NCBI GenBank assembly: GCA_020152595.1
Contig: JAIGNY010000327.1
Coordinates: 137,501 to 201,500 of the forward strand
Source: Chiridota heheva
Taxonomy: Eukaryota; Echinodermata; Holothuroidea; Apodida; Chiridotidae
Direction of reading: 5' to 3'
Length of the DNA: 64,000 nt
The translations under genes and the position numbers were made by a program. Below the pieces are notes generated by a model. The model did no database searches. It had not been told where the DNA came from and saw nothing but the letters and a program-made list of their open reading frames with translations. Position 1 is the stretch's first letter, and each line of letters begins with the position of its first letter. This document shows, in pieces, positions 59,201-64,000 of this stretch.

Positions 59201-61415
59201 TATAGCATTCACTACTATGCATTGAATCTCATTTCTTTTTTAAAAACAAGGACCAAACCACTTCTTTGGCATAATTCTGTTGCTATTGTTCAATTGAGAT
59301 CATAAATTCAAATTAAGCCATTGCTTCTTGCTTTCCACAAACAAGATTGCTTTTATTTGAAAAAATAACACAATAACAAAGTTGATTATAAATGACTTTT
59401 GCAAATTAACATAAAATTGGTTCCAAAATAATACACTTAATAAAAACTGGTCATCAAAAATGAAATACGACAATAAATTGTAAAGACCTTGACCACAAAA
59501 GCTCCATTGATGGCACTGCCACCAGACCAAGACAGTAGCACCAGAGGAGCACTCTACATTTAAGTTCAACAACCTACTCAAGTATGTAGCATTGTGAATC
59601 CCCTTGAAGTCCCTCCCACATATATACCCCATCATCATAAATCACTTACCGAGTTTCAGTTTTGCTTGCCCTTTTCCTTATAAGTTGTCAAAAGCAATCA
59701 CTGTACCACGCTGAAAAGTTTTTGTAATAGTCCAGCTAAAAAAAGTCAGATTATTGCATCTGAAATTGGCTCAGAAAATAAGAAGCTGCTCTTTTTTCTT
59801 GATAGTCTAAAATTGATCAAGTTGACATCTTCTGTTACATGTTGCTTTTGTTCGCTTTTGAACAATGATTTCACTGGATATGACAAAATTCAGAGCAATT
59901 CTAAAAATGGAATGAACAAAATATTCTGGAAACCTAATTATTTATGTACATTTCTATTTTAAATAAAAGATAAATTTCAGGAGAATTCTCTCATCCATCA
60001 ACAAGAAATAGAACTGGAGTAGTAAATAAACCAGTTGCAATTATTACCAACCCTATTTTAAAGCAAACGGATAGGTCCAAAAAGAAAGCTTGACATTGTA
60101 ACCTTAATAATACTTAAAAAAATAGGAAACCGCTCAAAAGCATAATTGTATCAGTTTTATTCTTGGGCTGTGCCAACGTGCAACTTAAAGGAGACATAAA
60201 GTCTGGCTTTTTCTTCATTTAATATGATAGAAATTATAATTATATGTCATCTGAAAAGATTTCACATCGTACAAAACAATTTAGCATATAATTTCTAATA
60301 CTTCTAATTTATTAAAATATTAAATCTGTCAATATAAAGTTACACTGGGGCGGCCATTTTGTTCATGTAGCTTTTAAAAATGATGTTTATACACTCAGTA
60401 AGGTATTTCTTTAGATTTTATTTTAAATTTGTTTACTTCTAAGAAATAATTTTCTCTTTGCAGTGGTCTATGAATTACTATTTGTATATAATTAGTGTTC
60501 ACATTAATATGCGGATTGCAGGATTACCTAAAAAAATCAAATCCTCTCCCAAATAAAATTATAAGGGGGAAAATCCTGCAATAAAAATAAAGAAATAAAT
60601 TTTCACGGAACTACTACATATGTTACGGGAGTTACGGTACAAGTTAGGCCATGATTGTTTAGAGGCATAGATTAAATTAAAAAATGCACAAAATTGTTGT
60701 AAAAAGTTAAAAAAATCTAATTTAGAATGGTTTTCCTTCACCTCATACTGGCAAATTCCGATGAAAGATGGCAAAAGGAAAAAAGACAGGCCCAGTGCAT
60801 GCAGGCCTCTCACTCGATGGTGACATCGTTGCGTCGGTCGAAACAAATTGTGCATGTGTGATGAACGTGATGAAATATACAACATAAAAGTAATGCAATC
60901 ATGTCATCTGCTAGTTGGGAATGTTATGTACAATCGGCCCTATGTAGATATATGCAAGGAATTTGAATTATTTGAATTTTAGGAATTGTACATGTGTCAC
61001 GTAATTACTCAGTGTAGTGATAGTTGATTGTGTTTTGTTTTATATTTACTGCTCTGCTCTGCAGTGTCAATGTCAATCCCTGTTAAATATGTCTAACTTC
61101 CAATTTTTCACAAGTTATTCTCTACGTAAAAAATAATAACCAACAAAATGCAAAGGCTTCAAATACCTCAACACATGATGAAGAGACAGTTCTTACAGTA
61201 AACTGTTAAAAAAACGACTGCTACATGCATTAGCCAGTTTTTCCATAATATTATCCATGACAAGTTACTTTTCAGATTTAAGAGTAAATTTAAGTTGTTT
61301 ACCAATCAGTTATAAAGTTAGTCAAGAGAAAACTAGGATGTCGATAATTTTGATACTTAAGTTCCCCTCCCACATTTTTGTCAAAATTTTTCCTTCCCCC
61401 CTCCCAATTAAAAAA
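56265..61415. other. Intronic stretch with small repeats
   Basis: Contains a 17-bp duplication (GCAAATACAGGAACTAA, about 56508-56541) and a TACA microsatellite (58774-58819). At 58370-58390 there is a CTCCCTATAGTGCCTTTAAG phrase that looks like a transposon end without a partner. No exon was identified. Confidence 0.35.
58774..58819. repeat. TACA/CATA microsatellite
   Basis: Short tetranucleotide repeats of ACAT and ACAC. Confidence 0.93.
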
Positions 61416-61693
61416 ATAATGATGACAATGACAATATTAATAATAATAATAATAATAATAACAATAATAATGATAATAATAATAATAATATTAATAATAT
61501 TAATAATATTAATAATAATATTTATATTAATAAAATTTAAAAAATGATAATTCAAATAATAATAATTTAAATAATAATAATAATAAAATAATGTATAATA
61601 ATAATAATGATAATGATAATGATATTAATAATAATAATAATAATAATAATAATTTAAAAAATAAAAAATAATAATAATAATTTAAAAATAATG

Positions 61694-61734
<41 letters not shown>

Positions 61735-61745
61735 TTAAAAAAAAA

Positions 61746-61781
<36 letters not shown>

Positions 61782-61845
61782 AATACTACTACTACTACTA
61801 CTACTAATAATAATAATAACAATAATAATAATGATAATAACAAAT
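61416..61845. repeat. AAT/TAA microsatellite
   Basis: About 430 bp of imperfect TAA trinucleotide repeats with GAT, ACT and AAC variants. It is followed by a run of 13 G at 61853-61865. Ile-rich open frames on both strands are translations of this repeat. Confidence 0.96.
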
Positions 61846-61865
61846 TACACAAGGGGGGGGGGGGG

Positions 61866-64000
61866 TCCCCAAATTGTACATGATATTAATAATTCAAGCC
61901 TTAGAACTTATGTTAAAGCATTTTGAAAAGAAAATTCCTAAGAGAATTTTAAAGAAATATATTATGTGTGGTAGCGCATAGGGCAAATTATGTCATCATT
62001 GGCATGATTTCAACAGCAAATTAGACCAAATGGCAGCATCCATCTTACAACTTTAAACTTGGATAACTTGAGAATAGAATAAGACATAATCAGATAATGA
62101 TAGGTATTTTGGTAATTGGTTTATTCTTTTTTCTCTATCATATATCAAGCAAGCATATTTGACTTGATGTCTCATTTCATTGTGCAATGTTTAACATTTT
62201 CAACGAATAGCTCCAACTGTTAGAAGTTCAATAAGGTTTTTGCAGCTGTGCATAAATTTTCTTTGCAAAAAGTCAACAATATTATGCATTCCGCTACTTG
62301 TTTTTGTTTCCTTTTTAGATTTGTCAAACTTTTATTTATATATATATGGAGGAAAAAAGACTTCATATGATGTCATTTTATACTTTTTGTTAACATTTTA
62401 AGATGCAAATTTATCAAAAGGTTTAAGGAAGCATTGATTGATTTATCCTTTTTGATTGCTGTTAAAATATATTAAGAAATAGTCATTTGCATACATTCTT
62501 ATATCTTAATATCCATTTTTAAATGCACATTGTCAAATGAAAGTGTAACTAAATTCCTAGTTTCATCATATTTCTTTCATATACATACATCTAGGACTGA
62601 AGTTTCCCTTGTTTACAAGTAATGCAACAACATTTATGAGAGTTTATAACAGACTCAAAAATAAAATAAAACAGATTTTAAATTTCTCTTCTGACAACTG
62701 AATATGCTTGAATACAACATTATATTGACATCATCACAGAGAAAGAAACTTACTGACACAATGGCAGTTATCGTAAAAGTTTTATGATGGCAACGACTTC
62801 AGGCTATTCAACCAATCCAATTACTTCTAATAATCAGTCCCGTAATGAGAAACAATAAAACTGTAATTGAATCAACCAATAAACAAAGGAGCATTTTCAA
62901 ATATGAGTGTCCAGGCAACAAAACAATTTCATGACTTATTTTGTTGTTTTCAATTTATAATAAATGGTTTGCTTATAGGGGTCAAAACAGGTCAAAATTT
63001 AATTATTCTGATGGAGAAAATGAAAGTCATGCTTTATGAGTTTTGCTTTATCACTTTTTTTCCTCCTTCAATTTCAACAGATCAAAATTTCAATTTTATT
63101 TTGACAATTTCAATACTTCATAAAAAAAAAAATACTGTTAGGCAAGAGGCTATATACAAGGTTCAAAATTTCTATTTTAAAATAGAGAATTAAAAAAGAT
63201 TCCGTCCAAATTAATTCTTGGCTTGAAAATTGTTAAAATATATATATCACTCAATATGACTACAGCAAAAAAACAAAAACATTAAGAATGTGTCAAACAG
63301 TGCTTCTCTGACAGGAAACAAAATTCAACAGAATAATTGGTAACTAGAATGGATTTAACTTTTAACATTAGTCCTATACACACCCAAACAAACATTAGCA
63401 ACAATATCACAAGATATTATAACTGCAGAAATCAAAATGTGAAAAAAATATCAGCAGTTATAACATTTGACATGGAAAAAATGTTTGAATGTTTCTACAA
63501 AAAAATATGTACTGTTTTTTAACCCAAGCTTAACCAGAAGATTCTATTTCTTAAAAGGGTTGAAATCGCAAGTCTGAAGCAGACAAAGAAACCCATTAAA
63601 ATCGCACTCTCAATAGTGATGGTCAAAAAACATTTTGAAAGTGGACATTGAACCTGTGATTTAAACGTAGCTTGTAAAATCATTTCAATTGGTTCAGTAA
63701 TCCAAAAGTTTTAGTATTATTATTTTTTTTGTATCAAAAGGGGCAAGGTTGGAGGTCGTAAGGGAAAGGGAGTCCAGAAAAATTAGGGGCAGTTCTCTGA
63801 AACAGCTGAACCAGAGGCCTACACTTTATGAAAGCAATAAATTACATACCAGGTTTGTTGTGGGTGAGCAGAAAACACAAAAATATCTAAAGAAGATAGG
63901 GACATTTTAAACTTGACCCTGTAGGGGGATTTTACCAATCCTCAGCAGTGATTGGGGGCTGCCTAAATGTCCAGAAAAACATCCAAAATACTGCATAAGA
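61866..64000. other. Right edge of window, no exon recognised
   Basis: AT-rich sequence with a TATATATATA tract near 62340. Donor-like minus-strand sites near 63848 lack a matching EBF exon in front of them. Confidence 0.35.

Noticed and set aside
63845..63890. Minus-strand FLLTHNKP resembling the EBF LLTHE segment before the zinc knuckle
   Set aside because: The following residues and the upstream NPEMC part are missing, and the exon would be about 37 nt; chance similarity.

Overview
The window is metazoan nuclear DNA: AT-rich, with short exons bounded by GT-AG introns and many simple and tandem repeats. The dispersed repeats look like those common in marine invertebrates, and the one identifiable gene has the invertebrate form of its helix-loop-helix region. 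An invertebrate, possibly an echinoderm, is my best guess; the sequence does not fix the species. I see no prokaryotic genes, rRNA, tRNA, CRISPR array or intact autonomous transposon.

The one gene I can identify is a COE (Collier/Olf-1/EBF) transcription factor on the minus strand. Six internal coding exons are clear, in transcript order: 21395-21476, 19724-19844, 18830-18960, 16650-16865, 15905-16100 and 15150-15332. They join in frame at GT-AG junctions. Together they encode the end of the DNA-binding domain with its basic tail, the complete IPT/TIG domain, the helix-loop-helix with a single second helix, and the start of the Ser/Pro/Gly-rich C-terminal region. A candidate last exon in the right phase lies at 5863-5972, across a 9.2-kb intron, and a weaker alternative is at 11361-11419. 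The N-terminal exons, including the zinc-knuckle exon, were not found. From 21477 to the right edge (42.5 kb) I recognise no coding exon, so this is most simply one very long intron, as is typical of this gene family.

The left part (1.5-18.3 kb) holds five large, unrelated minisatellites: a 21-bp unit (1541-2760), a 24-bp unit (6052-6612), a 38-bp unit with an internal palindrome (7859-10238), a 56-bp unit that looks like a splice-bordered mini-exon (11969-13311) and a degenerate 24-bp unit (17250-18264). Three of them lie inside COE introns. Most long open frames in this part are translations of stop-free repeat units, not genes.

The right part holds smaller tandem duplications (37.0, 37.9, 39.0, 45.1, 48.0, 52.1 and 55.6-56.3 kb) and microsatellites (49.1-49.5 and 61.4-61.8 kb). 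Two short inverted-repeat elements stand out: a TTAA-flanked MITE-like element at 14301-14828 and a palindromic element at 20953-21366 that ends 29 bp from a COE exon. Several less AT-rich islands could be regulatory DNA, but that is inference. I found no convincing new biological system; the best leads are the repeat architecture, the unusual COE 3' end and the MITE families.
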